Positions 43,462 to 54,745 of a DNA stretch of 64,000 bases are shown here, piece by piece. The stretch's first letter is position 1. Each line of letters starts with the position of its first letter. The notes beneath the pieces were generated by a model, which was not told the origin of the DNA, did not search any database, and saw only the letters and a list, made by a program, of their open reading frames with translations. The translations under genes were made by a program, and so were the position numbers. Source of the stretch: Polytrichum commune (taxonomy: Eukaryota; Streptophyta; Polytrichopsida; Polytrichales; Polytrichaceae); assembly GCA_950295325.1 (NCBI GenBank), contig OX485804.1, forward strand, positions 15,378,001 through 15,442,000. The letters are read 5' to 3'.

Positions 43462-44030
43462 AGGAATCCATCGAGAATTTAATTATGTTACCCCACTTTA
43501 CTGACGAAAAAACACCGACGCATGTCGCCGAGTCACCGGTTGGACTTGGCAACACTAGGATGTCGAATCTCTCTAGACAACCGTATTAGGTTATAGGAAT
43601 CCATAGAATATAATTAAGTTACCCCAATTTAATAATGAAAGCACCCCAATTTATAACGAAAGCACCCCAATTTAACACCAAAAGATGTCATTGTGTGACC
43701 AGTTGGACTTGGCAACACTAGGATGTTGAATCTCTCTAGACAACCGTATGAGTTTATAGGAATCCATAGAATACAATTAAGTTACCCCAATTTAACACCA
43801 AAAGATGTCACTGTGTGACCAGTTGGACTTGGCAACACTAGGATTTCGACCGATGATGTCTACAAATCTTTCTACACAACCGCATCAGTTTATAGGAAGC
43901 CATAGAATATAATTAAGTTGCCCCAATTTAATAAAGAAAACACCGAAGATGTCACCGTGTCACCGGTTGGGGTTGGAAACACTAGGATGTCGACCGATGA
44001 TGTCTACGAATGTCTCTAGACACTGGACCT
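43462..44030. repeat. Four-copy tandem repeat, 130-160-bp unit
   Basis: Units start near 43462, 43596, 43757 and 43891. The shared blocks are AGGAATCCATAGAATATAATTAAGTTACCCCAATTTAA, AAAGATGTCA..GTGT.ACC.GTTGGACTTGG, CAACACTAGGATGTCGA and CTCTCTAGACAACCGTAT. Internal length variation arises from small duplications (repeated ACCCCAATTTA). Non-coding. Confidence 0.8.
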
Positions 44031-45379
44031 TGAAACAAACTAGGTGATGTTGAAGCGCTAGCATAGTACGTACTACAGTGTTTAGGGTGTTTAGTGCCAC
44101 CTACACTCTTTGCAAAGGGCTTAACCTAGGTGCTTCAAGGTCTCAGAGTGTTGTGCTTGCTAATTGACAATATGATTTCATTCATCAACATAAGTCATTT
44201 TTTTGGAGTGAAAAAATGTCTACATTATGAAGTGTAGAGTAGAGGCATCTATAACCGATCATTGAAGAGATCTTGCACTAGATCTGGAGAAGTATAAGGC
44301 CGTGCAAACATTTCCCATGTAGGAAGATAGAAAATAGGAGGACGTCAATTGTTGTTTTTTTGGGTAATTCTATTCCTTACATTGAAATTAATGTGAATTT
44401 TTGAAGCCAAAAATTGACCCAAACGTATTACCAATGTCTAGAGCCTCCCTTGTTCTTCCTCACCTTAGCACTCAAAACCAAGACATGTGTCATGGCACTA
44501 TTGGTTTCGGCATGATTGGACTTCAATCCCAACCAAATCAAAATTCACTTCCAACCTAATTGCGAATGGGGTCATGATCAAGTATGGGTGCCTCTACTAG
44601 AGATGATATTCTTGCATTTTAGTATGCAAGGAGAATATGTTTTTGAGCGTTCTAATGGCAAGTGTCATCTATGTAAAATTTAGTCAAATTGAAGTGTCAT
44701 TGACCCCTAGATGCTCAAGCCTTCACATTCTATTTTCGGGCACCTAACAACACCAATGCTAAAAGTTTATGTTATGTAGCAACATAGACTCTAATTTCTT
44801 CAAATCCAATTGTACAAATGTGAACTATACTACCATATATGATATTATTTGTGAAAATTTGAAGTCAATCGGACCACATTTGCTAGGTCAGCTTGACATA
44901 TGAACATGGCCTTCATCCGGGGTGCAGCTATAGAGAACTCTAGAATTTTTTGTTTCATGACCATTTTGGTCATGCCCACAAATTTTAGAAAGTTGACAAC
45001 TTTCCCATAATATATCATGTGGATGATAAATGAGGTACTCCCAAATAACTTGTTATTTTTAGTAAATTTAGATCAAGTCCATCACCCTCAAAGTTGGAGG
45101 GGCCATGTGAGGTCATTTTGGGAGATTTCCCCTTTTTCATGGAGCAAGCAACAATGTGTACTAAATTAATTCCAAATCCATCTAATCAAGTTGTGCACAA
45201 CCGTCACCTTGTCACCTTGTAAGGGGGAAAAATAAACCCCACCCAAATTGGGCATCATATGTGAAAGATATCGGCTCCTAAATTTGGCTTTTGCATTTGA
45301 GCAACACATCGAATGATCGAACCACCTCCCAAAACAAGCAATTCTAACCTATTAAAAAATCCTACAATTACAAACAAAA

Positions 45380-45976
45380 CTAAGTACACTTTGACATCAT
45401 GCATCCCCAAATCATCACCAATCCACCACCATGCTTTACGGTGTAATGAACATAATGAGGTCTAAGACATTCTCCATTTCCAATCCTACACCATGACCCA
45501 CCACCTGAGTTAGACCTATTTATCTTTGTCTTGTCACTACAAATCACGCGTTTCCAATCATCAATGGTCCAATTCTCATACCTTTGAGCAAACCTTAGGT
45601 GTGCGAGAACATGTTTGCGACTCATTGATGGCTTCCTTTGTTGCACTTGTGCGCCCAATCTAGCCTCACTCAAGGCACACCTCATAGTGATGCCAAACAA
45701 CAATTTACATGTTTCCTATCAAACTTGTTTTGCTGCTGCAAATGCAATTTCAAGTCGACCTTCAATAACGAGAGTGACACAACACCTCTTCTCTTGGTCT
45801 GTAAGAAGCTTTGGATGCCCTCCTCTTTGTCTCTCAATCTCGTCCCCTGCATCTTTCCTCAGATGCACTATAGATTATTGGCTCATGCCCACTAAAGCGG
45901 AAAGTTTGAGAGTAGAAACATTGCTTCTAAGTTGCACCAAAGCTTGGTGTTTTTGTTCTCGAGACAATGGAGGCAT
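45380..45976 (-). pseudogene. Tc1-like transposase pseudogene
   Basis: Reading from an ATG at 45976, one frame gives the N-terminal helix-turn-helix region (LSREQKHQALVQLRSN..., RGGHPKLLTDQEKR) and the core segment KPSMSRKHVLAHLRFAQRY-NWTIDDWKRVICSDKTKIN, ending TVKHGGGLVMIWGCM. This is the Tc1 transposase pattern up to the second catalytic Asp (the usual WSDE is CSDK here). In-frame stops occur at 45877-45875 (TAA), 45721-45719 (TGA) and 45718-45716 (TAG). The C-terminal third, with the last catalytic residue, is missing. Non-functional relic; terminal repeats not identified. Confidence 0.82.
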
Positions 45977-46490
45977 ATAGCTACAAACGATTCTACAAAT
46001 TGCACCTCACGTACTATGGAACCAAGGCTACACAATGCACAAGAAATCTCATGACGCTCTCAACTACACAATGCACACAAAGATGTCGATGCTGGAAGAA
46101 TGGCAGTGAACAAAAACGAGTACTATAACCCTAATTACTTTGACATTTCCTATTTTAGAAACCCTATTTCCTTTTCACATTTATGCAATTGATTACTTGG
46201 ACTCTTGCTTTGATCACTTCATCACTTTGTTTGTGATTTGAATTAACTAACAATGGGAGCCAAAGTTGAGTTTGTGTACAACATACTTCAGTTTTGTTCG
46301 TAATTATACATGCTTGGAGTATGAGATTTTTATATGTTATTTTGGCCCACATGGTAGTGGGCACCACCCTTCACCAATTGATGCCTTTCCATCCACGTAG
46401 ATTGCCACCTAGTGGGTCAAGAACCCAATAGAATACTAGGTGGCGACCCATTTCGGGTTGCTTGAGCATTTAAGGTAATATTTCTAGCCC

Positions 46491-46552
46491 GTCATATTCT
46501 AGTGGAAATGTAGATTCCACTTGTTGACATCAACATTTCCTTTAGAATATGG
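46491..46552. repeat. Short imperfect hairpin
   Basis: CATATTCTAGTGGAAATGTAGA and the near-inverse ending TTTAGAATATGG pair over about 28 bp around a short loop. It lies inside the 1.9-kb insert of copy C. Confidence 0.5.
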
Positions 46553-46831
46553 TGGACAACTGGCCTACATGGAAACTAAGCCTAAGTAACATAGGCATGC
46601 ACCTCATAACATTGTTGAAGATACCCATTCCAAGATATTAGTATGCACACTTAAACACCAAGTGTCATGAGGTGATACTTATGATGAAGTTGTTAATCAT
46701 AAATGTAAGCTTGCATATGCCTCAAAATAGGGTAAGTGACACAATTATACACGTAACACTAAATACCATATATGGTGTACTACTCTTAACTACACAGTTT
46801 AGTTAATTATACTCCATCATGTTAGGAGACT

Positions 46832-47070
46832 GGGAATTATCGTATATGAGTGTACCTCTCATTCATCCAACATAAAAGCCTTGCAATAGTATGCAGTATG
46901 GTGTTTCTTTTTCTAACTGATTTGACATTGGAATCAATTTTAAAAGACACCAATTTAGTGTACTTGAGATCATTTGAGATGAATCAGTAACAAATCTTAA
47001 GGGGGTTCAAGTTTTTATGTTGGATGGATGAGAGGTACACCCGTATACAATAATTTCCTCTAACCATCAT
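46832..47070. mobile_element. MITE with GTACCTCTCATYCATCC termini, copy a
   Basis: About 240 bp. Inverted termini of about 45 bp share AATTAT.GTATA..GTGTACCTCTCATCCATCCAACATAAAA. The second copy is at about 60045-60412. Non-coding; target duplication not resolved. Confidence 0.65.
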
Positions 47071-47690
47071 CTTATGGATATTTACCAAGAGAGTTATAAA
47101 ACAAGGCCCCGGTATGATATGCTTAGGGCCATTTTTACACATGACACAAACAAAATTAAAAATTAAAAATAAAGAGAAGAAGAAAAAAACTTTATGATTT
47201 CTCATGGTCATAGTTGGCAGTCCAAAGATCATGATGAAGAGAATTTCATAGATTCACTTTCTTCAAAAGCTAAACTGGTCACATGACATAGTGTAAAGTG
47301 GACTTAGACTAGGATGTAGTGTTTTCTTATGGAACAAATGAAATAAAAATTGAAGATAAATGTTTGTAAATAATCATTTTTTGATTGAGAACATTTTCCT
47401 CTACCATAGTCATGATCTTTATATTATGTTGAGATAATGTATTTGGGTTCTCTTGTTGCAGAATTTGGGTGATCATTGGCAAACAATATTTATTGGCAAA
47501 CATGTAGGATTCCATGTTATATCTGTATCGCTTTCTCATCCATTTCTCATGACATGATCACTTCAATCTTTGGTGACCATGTGCAAAATGATATGAGACT
47601 ACCACACATTTTCAACCAATGAGAAAATTTAGAAAATAGTGGTCACGGTTATTGGTCATTGGTGTTAACATGCCCTTAACTAATGGAAAC
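47071..47690. other. Gene-free AT-rich DNA
   Basis: Nothing recognised. Confidence 0.4.
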
Positions 47691-47693
47691 TCA

Positions 47694-48809
47694 GGGGCGG
47701 TTTACACTATGGACCATGAAGTTGGACCAGGGCTCTGCAAGGCAGCTGATTGGCTGTTGAAGTTCTCCCGGGACAACTTCGGTTTACACTAAGGAAAAAA
47801 TGGTAGAGGGACCATGGAGGTCGAGGTCCCCAAAATATAAATTTTAAGGCCTAATAAATGCACTGACATGGTCCAATGGGTTTTGCGTTGAGAGAGGCAA
47901 GAGAGGTGGTCTGGTAGGAAAAGGCAAAGGCCCATGTCAGAGAAATACCTTTTCAATAAATTTTTAATGAATCTACCTTTTAAGCACCTTAATTATACCA
48001 TAGCCCATGAGACATACCAACATTACCTTGCCCTACCCCTTAAACCGGCTCACACGTGTTTCACCAAACAACGCGGGACATCTAGAACTCAAGAATTCAA
48101 GTGCAGATTTGTTTTTTTGGTCTACCAAATGTAATGTTTGGAATTTTGGGGCTTTTAATATACCGTTGGAAAGGTCTTGAAAATACCTTTCCAACGGTAT
48201 ATTAAACACCCCAATTTTCTTACAAAATGCAGTTGCAAAACAAAAAAGAAAAATCTGTAGTGGTTTAGTGATTGTAGATCAGGGTAGTCAAAAGAAGTGC
48301 AATGGGAAATCTTCTAACATTAATTATCAAAGAATTGAAAATTAGTGTTGAGCAAGGTAGGGTGGTAACAACATTAAATATAATCAAACATTAAATATCC
48401 TATTTAGTGTAGTGACAACACAAGGTACATGTCACATGTACAAATTAAATTGCTCATTTTATTTTATTTAAAAAAAATTGTTGTGAGAAGATTTGCAAGC
48501 CACATCTTCGACATATTTCACAAGAAGTGAAGACAAGTGAAGCCCAAGAGAAGACAAGGAATGATCAAACTTAATTTTTTTTCAAAATTGCCCTTTTTGG
48601 GCATGTATTAAAAAAATCAGCACCTCCACTTTTTGGTGCATGGTCATTCTTCATGGTCCACATTCGGTTTACTCCTAGTGAAGGGCCCATGAACCATGAA
48701 AACTAATATTTTAGTAACTCGGACCATGGAAGTTGTCTCATGAAGTCGTCCCACGCAAAATAGGCCACTTACGTGGGACGACTTCATGGTCCATAGTGTA
48801 AACCGCCCC
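47694..48809. mobile_element. PIF/Harbinger-type element, family 1, copy b (longer)
   Basis: 1116 bp with the same GGGGCGGTTTACACTATGG termini as 8424-8938 and a TCA duplication (47691-47693 and 48810-48812). It shares the right part with copy a, including the 17-bp CATGAAGTCGTCCCACG-type hairpin (about 48738-48786). It is enlarged by a hairpin at about 48143-48220 and by part of the CACTA-like MITE seen at 41297-41626. No transposase. Confidence 0.82.
48143..48220. repeat. 34-bp-arm hairpin inside MITE
   Basis: AATATACCGTTGGAAAGGT and its exact inverse are separated by 9 nt (CTTGAAAAT). Pairing extends outward through TTTTGGGG..TTT with few mismatches, giving arms of about 34 bp. Confidence 0.75.
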
Positions 48810-48812
48810 TCA

Positions 48813-49719
48813 AGATAAGTCCACTACCAGCTCAAATTGCTCATGCTAATGTTTTAAATGCCTATATAGGACACATTACTCCACAACTCCAACATCAAAT
48901 CAATGAATTGAAGGCATATTTCATCGGATGAATTCATGAGAATAAACACAAAACCACACCAACATTTTCTTGATTATCATACATAAAGAGGGGTGTCAAC
49001 CTATTAAAAGCCGGCTTGCTAACTTGTCCCACTAGGATGGGTGAGCCAAACTAAGCCTTGCATAGATGATCCAATATTTAAGATAATGGGTCCCATGCGC
49101 ATGCTCTATTTTAGATCCTAAAATTCTTTCAAAAGTTCGAGAGGTAGAAAGGAGGTCTCAAAAGTTTCACCCAACTTTCAAAACGGGCAATGAGCTAACA
49201 AGCTCTTAATAGAAAGTTTCTCAAAGAAGGATCAAACCCAAGCTTGCATCCTTGTTTGAAGGAACTTTACAGATAAGTATATTGCTACGAGTATGTGTGT
49301 GCTTAGACACTACTAATGTAGTATACTTCCTTTCTATGTGCTGGGCTCCATAGGAAGGGACTCAATACAAACGATTTAAGTAAATGCGAATTGACTAAGT
49401 AACATTTCAGATGATACTAAAGTTTGACAAACGTGATGCAATATGCAACCCAAAAGGCATTCCTACAAATAGTAAAACATGGCTGTGCACCGACAAAGAG
49501 CCTTGTAAAAGCACTGGAAATCATGAACAATCCGAAAATTGATGATACTTGCTTACACAATCAAAACTTTATCATATATCAAACAGAAATTTCACAGCGA
49601 TTGAAACTGTCTCTACAATTCAGCTGCAGGCAGCACAATTCAATGGTGTCCGGGGTCCTACGCCGATTTCTCAAAGACATGTATGTACGGATGCCTCACG
49701 AAACGGTTGTGATATTCAC
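48813..49719. other. Downstream flank of peroxiredoxin gene
   Basis: No gene recognised. The last part is expected to include the peroxiredoxin 3' UTR (minus strand), but I did not find a canonical AATAAA I trust. Confidence 0.4.
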
Positions 49720-51493
49720 TCAATCCGCGAAGGTGAGCCGGAGGTATGGTTTGCCAGATGGCAGATTCACAGTCTCCCATCCCTGAGGGAACTGCTTCTT
49801 GGCATCGGAGTCGGACACAGACGGCGAAATAACTACAGCTTCACCCTTCTGCCAGTTGGCTGGTGTAGCAATGCGATGTCTGGCTGCCAATTGAAGAGAA
49901 TCCAGAACACGAATAACCTCGTCGAAGTTACGACCAGTTGTGCCTGGGTAAAGGAAGCTCAGTTTCAACTGCCCAAAAAAGCAAGCAAATCCCGGGTGAG
50001 TTTCAAACTTCCCATAATCGCATACTCATAACATTCTAACGCCAAGCATACTTACATAAATTAAAGGACAAAGACACAAGTCCACTAGTATCCTAAGCCT
50101 CAGTCAGACTAATAATGCTCACTAAAGTTATCCTTTAATCCTTCATTCTTGTTTGGCACACAATAAAAAATTTCCACTCGTGGTGCATGCTCGTAGGTGG
50201 TGAGAAATTGAATGAGGAGCAACCTACTTCAGTTCATTAGAGGGCCAAACACATTTTACCACCTCTTGGGATGCCAAAACGTGTTTGACCATCATGGACC
50301 GACATAGAGTGTTTTTTTTTCATTCACTACATCTAAGCATGCACGGAAACTTACCCCACGTGGAAGGTGTTGTATGCAATAACAACCAACTCCCAACCAA
50401 AAGTCAAGATTAGCTAGGAGGATAACTCTACTTTCAACAATCTGAACCTCCAACATGGTATTTATAGCCATTAATAACTGACGTTGTAAATTTCATCAAC
50501 TCCTTGAAGCTTCAGGCAGCATTTTCGAGAATTTCTGGCAGATGAATTATGGTTCATTAAAGGCAAACAGTGGAGAACTTACACGGCAATCAGGGCCAAT
50601 GATATGCAATGCACGGGAGGCAAGAGGCCTTCCATTGGCATCCTTCTCGTCAGGGTCCATCATGTTTAGGGCAACCGTTAATTTCCGGTCCGGGTCGGCA
50701 AGAATGGGATACTTCACTGGTGCATCCGGCTGCACAAACAGCATTGCATAATCATTACGCGTAGAAATTGACAACAAATCCAATAGAGGTCATTAACTCG
50801 CCACACAAAAATCATGTTACAGAAGTTTTGTCAGCTAAGCACTGCTTACGGGACGTGCAATTTTCAATATCCAACAGAATTTGCCACCGTGTGTTTTGAG
50901 AAAATGTAGTAGTCGACTTACCGTGTATGATTCAATATCTTTTATCCATCCCTGGTGATCCTCTACAGAATCAGTAGAAAGTCCTAACAGCTTAGCTCCA
51001 CGCTTCTCAAACTCAGGTGCATACGCTGCAATTCTCCCCAGCTCCGTGGTGCACACTGGCGTGAAATCACCTATTCCATGCAGCCAAACAATATCCCGCA
51101 TGTAAAGTTTAGTACCTACAAGTTTAAAAGTGCAAAATCTCCACCTAGAAGGCAACCTCGTAACTTTCTGCCGAACAGATTCAACAATCTCGATAGTTGA
51201 ATCCTTATCCTACCATGAAGGGAAACATGCGTGTCAAGAATTCCACCAAGCTCAATCCCAATGCAACAACAGCTCGACATGCAAATAATGAGGAAATAAT
51301 TAACCATCCAGTGATACGAAGTAGGTTCAAAACAACAACCAAAAAAAGAACATAAGAGGAACAACCGGTACTTACCAGGGTGAGAGAAGATAATAGTCCA
51401 CCCGTCTTTGCAGTAATCCCGAACCTTAATGTGTCCCATAGTCGAGTCGGCCTGGACATCGGGCACCAAATCTCCCAACGCAAGTCCTGGCAT
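49720..51493 (-). CDS. PER1: 1-Cys peroxiredoxin (Prx6 type)
   Basis: Thiol peroxidase that reduces H2O2 and organic hydroperoxides; in plants it is typically nuclear/cytosolic and linked to seed or desiccation tolerance. Four exons on the minus strand: 51493-51376, 51070-50922, 50729-50583 and 49968-49720, with introns of 305, 192 and 614 bp. All have GT-AG borders and the joined frame gives 220 aa, the normal family length. The peroxidatic cysteine is C46 in [11 protein letters not shown]. Other family blocks are [74 protein letters not shown] and the C-terminal FPQGWE. Start chosen at the [11 protein letters not shown]. The gene looks intact and functional. ACGTG-type elements upstream could confer abscisic acid response (see separate entry). 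Confidence 0.95.
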
Positions 51494-51567
51494 CTTGTCG
51501 AACTCGAAAATTCCGCAACCTCACAAACACTCAAAATTAACCCTCTCTACAACAACACACCGTCACA

Positions 51568-51910
51568 GCTGCACACACACACACACACACACACACATGC
51601 ATAAACATAAGGGAACCATAAACTCCATCCCGATCGACAGTCCAGTCCATCACAACAACCATCACAAAACAGCCAGACCACAAACACACACCTCTCTCAC
51701 AGCATAGAACACGTCGAACGAATAAAAAACCCGACGCACCTCACCGAAGCGGCGCACCGACCTTGGAAATCACGTACGTATGCACAGACACACACACAGC
51801 ATGCAGCAACACGCCTCTCGATGTAACAAAAAATGTGATAATAGGTAAGAAGAGCAAGCATGCAATGAATGCCGAAGCATGTGAGGGGGAGCGGGGGGGG
51901 GGGGGGGGGG
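51568..51910. repeat. (CA)n and poly-G tracts upstream of peroxiredoxin
   Basis: A (AC)12-13 microsatellite at about 51572-51597 lies some 80 bp upstream of the peroxiredoxin ATG, and a G-run of about 18 at about 51893-51910 lies 400 bp upstream. They fall in the likely 5' leader or proximal promoter. Confidence 0.8.
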
Positions 51911-52131
51911 TTAGTTGTGTGATGGATGGAACCTGCGAATGGATCGGTTGAAGCTTGGCGAAGTTTCCAGATCTTTGTGGAAGTGATGGGGAGGAAGAGG
52001 AGCGGCGCCCGCGACATCAGTAGTGAAGCATCTGTGCTTGTTTCGTTTGGGAAGGGAAGTTGATGTGCATGGAGCCCGCGTGGCAGCCCCTGGTTGGCTG
52101 TTGCCAAGCGTCCCCAACAAGTGTCGTTCCT

Positions 52132-52332
52132 ACGTGGTGGACATGGGGTTTCACTGTTCCTTCAACTGCTGTTGTTGTGAAACTGGTGGTTGATGTGGCG
52201 CTCCTGAGTCACCCTTGTTCATCAACTTGCCATGCAAACCTCACCTCCAACTTAAGCTACGGTAGGCGGGCCTTCTTCGGTGACACTCTAAACTCCGTAA
52301 TATCACGCTTGCGGGGAACCAACGTGCACGTG
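52132..52332. promoter_or_regulatory. ACGTG-core elements upstream of peroxiredoxin
   Basis: TACGTGGTG (ACGTGG at 52132-52137) and CACGTG (52327-52332) lie 0.64 and 0.83 kb upstream of the peroxiredoxin ATG. ACGTG cores are ABRE/G-box sites bound by bZIP factors, and plant 1-Cys peroxiredoxins are commonly ABA and dehydration induced. Short motifs occur by chance, so this is a weak call. Confidence 0.3.
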
Positions 52333-52655
52333 ATTGTTAAGGAGTTTTGTAGGGTTTGCATGGGTGTGCGATTAAAAGAGAATTAGTGTCGCATGTGACA
52401 TCATAGAATATCGTAAAGTGTAACATTGCAATGATCGTAATGATGACAACGGGCTGTGTGCGAGCGTGTGGTTTGAATTCTTCGGTGGTTTACTTTACTG
52501 TCGAACCCCATGATATATGGGAGGGAAACATGATAACAAGGAGTGAGATTTAAACCAACAACATTCATTCCCTAGGGTTTTGGGGTATAAGAGAAGGAGT
52601 GGCATTAAGGAGGTTGACAATATGGAGTTTAGAGTGTATGTATCTCAATCGGACA

Positions 52656-53597
52656 ACTACATTGTTTATGGTATTTAGTGTCATGTACATTATTTGTGAA
52701 GGGCCTAAACTAGATGCCTAGAGGTCTCAAAGTGTCACGCCTGCTAATTGCCAATATGATTCCATTCGTCAACATAAGTATAGTAGCCTCCCGCCTAAGT
52801 ATGCAACTTGAACCTGGGAGGATTGTGCGTACTTAGCCGGTAGGTGCGCACTTTAGGGTTTAGGGTTCCTAATCGCTTGACTCAAGCGTCAGGTCCGGGG
52901 TTAGGAAACACCGTTGTATTTAAGGGATTCAAGTCACTTTATAAGCAAGTGGTTGATATAGAGGATCAGTTGCTCTGCTCCAAAGTTCGAGAAGAGGTTG
53001 AGGAAACATTCGATGATCTTAGAAAGTTGTTTGAATCGTTTCAAAGTAAGGTCGGGGCTGTCACCTTGAAAGCCAAACGCAAGAATCTTCAAAACTTGCG
53101 CCAAATGACAATCCATGACACGTTGAACTAAATAAATTTGAACCCTATTTTTTTAGGAAAATAATGCGTACGTTACCGGGATGCGTATGTAAATGGGTGC
53201 GTACTTAGGCGGGAGGCTACTGTAACTTTTTAAACTTCTTTGACTTCTTTATGACATTTAAAATCATACATTGGGATACGTGAGATGATAGTCTTTCATT
53301 TTAGTATGCAAGGGGGAGATATTCTTCAGCATATTAATGCCAATTGTCATTTGTGTGTACTTTAGTCAACTTGTGGACCATTAAGTAATATAGGCATGCA
53401 CCTCATAATATTATTAAAGATACCCATGCCCGCGAATATGCTCAAAAATCTCAAATTGAGCGCACTTGAATGCCAAGTGTCATGACGTGACACTTATGGT
53501 GAAGTTGTTAATCATCAATGTAACCTATCATACACCTAAAAGTAGGGTAAATGACACTATTACGCATGTGATACTAAATACCATCAACAATGTAGTG
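52656..53597. mobile_element. ACTACATTG-family element, copy A (best termini)
   Basis: 942 bp bounded by ACTACATTGTTTATGGTATTTAGTGTCA and, inverted, ACTACATTGTTGATGGTATTTAGTATCA. Minus a nested insertion (52782-53221) it is about 500 bp, agreeing with copy B at 11346. Non-coding; termini are CACTA-like in some copies. A truncated end of another copy is at about 57860-57950 in reverse orientation. Confidence 0.75.
52782..53221. mobile_element. Nested mariner/pogo-like non-autonomous element
   Basis: 440 bp with inverted termini AGTAGCCTCCCGCCTAAGTA. The flanks are TA on both sides if the terminal base is counted as T/C (TA-[T/C]AGTAGCC), consistent with TA-targeting Tc1/mariner/pogo elements. 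Inside, 52920-53131 (+) encodes a coding-like stretch of about 70 aa (LYKQVVDIEDQLLCSKV..., ending RQMTIHDTLN) that resembles the C-terminal tail of a transposase. A short open frame upstream begins with two TTTAGGG-like units by coincidence. Confidence 0.6.
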
Positions 53598-53909
53598 TAT
53601 TTTGATTGGTGTATGGTTAGGTTAGATCTATCAAGGCCCAATTTAGACTACGGTGAAGTCTATTAACTAAAAATGCACCTCATTGGTTGAGAGAGATAAC
53701 ATTCTAACGATTGATATTCTCTACTTTGGGGGGGTATGACTTTGAAATTTGATGAACTCAAGTGAATTAGCTTCCTTGTGGAAATTTTGCGTGAATATTT
53801 TATACATGTTAAGGGTGCCAAGTGCTTGAAGTGATTGGTATATATTGGTGCTTCTACATTACAAAGCTGATTGTGGGTCAAGTATCAACCACGACAATGA
53901 TTTTTTTCC

Positions 53910-54745
53910 CATTCATAGTTGTCTTGTGTGAATCGTTGTGGTGAATAGTCAATGGTGGGGTTGGTCTTCAAAATTGCAATTAATCGTTCGTTTAGGTCTT
54001 GAGGCTCAATGTCAAACAAGTAATAATGGTTATTATTCTTGTTGGCTTTGAATTGTAGTGTAAAGTGGTTGCCTTCTCAACTTTCTTCTTGACCTTGGCC
54101 TTGAAGCTCACTAGTTTTGCCACATGAGCATGACCAACCACCATGAGGATGGTAAATCATGCAGAGCAATGGGGCTGATGGGGTAGAGGATGGTTGTGGT
54201 TGCATGTTGAACATTTATTATGCCTTTTACATGGAAATATAATTGAAGAAAAGTAAAGCACAATTACTTCAAGTGTAAACAACCCTTGAATCGTCATTTT
54301 CCACTTCAAAGGTGGTTGTAGTTGAGGTTGAGGTCAACCACAACATTCAATCACTCTACAGTTCTTTTTCATTTACATTTGTCTTATGTGAATCCTTGTG
54401 GTTGTGGTCATTGTGGGCTTGGTCTTCTAATTTGCATTGGTTCAAGTCTTGACCTTAAGACTCCAAATTAAAGTGATTACATCCTTGTGGGTTTTGTTTT
54501 GTAATGTTATAATGGTTGCCTCCTCAACTTTCTCCCCGACCTTGGCCTTGAAGCCCTCTAGTGAAGCCACATGAGCATGAACAATTACTCTTTTATGGGT
54601 GGTTAGCCATTCATAGTAGTGCGGTTGAAGGGGTAGAGTGTGCTTATGTTCAACATTATTATGCTTTTACCATGGGAAGTGGAACCAAAGAAAGTTAGTC
54701 ACAACCACAACCACCCCTAGTGTATAGTGTAGACAACCCATGACT
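53910..54745. repeat. Tandem duplication, about 460-bp period
   Basis: Copy 1 (about 53910-54290) and copy 2 (about 54370-54745) share TTGTCTT(G/A)TGTGAATC.TTGTGG, TGGTTGCCT(T/C)CTCAACTTTCT, ACCTTGGCCTTGAAGC, GCCACATGAGCATGA and a final ATTATGC.TTTTAC. Divergence is substantial, so the duplication is old. Non-coding. Confidence 0.7.

Larger units (their letters stand above)
44073..46788. repeat. ACTACATTG-family element, copy C, with a 1.9-kb insertion
   Basis: The left half (44073 to about 44695) and right half (about 46585-46788) align with copies B and A. Between them about 1.9 kb is absent from the other copies. That insert contains the Tc1-like pseudogene and the 46.5 kb foldback. Confidence 0.6.

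Noticed and set aside
49549-50031. Plus-strand frame of 160 codons
   Set aside because: Antisense to peroxiredoxin exon 4 and its intron.
52850-52870. Two TTTAGGG-like units resembling plant telomere repeat
   Set aside because: Only two units, inside a nested transposon; no array.
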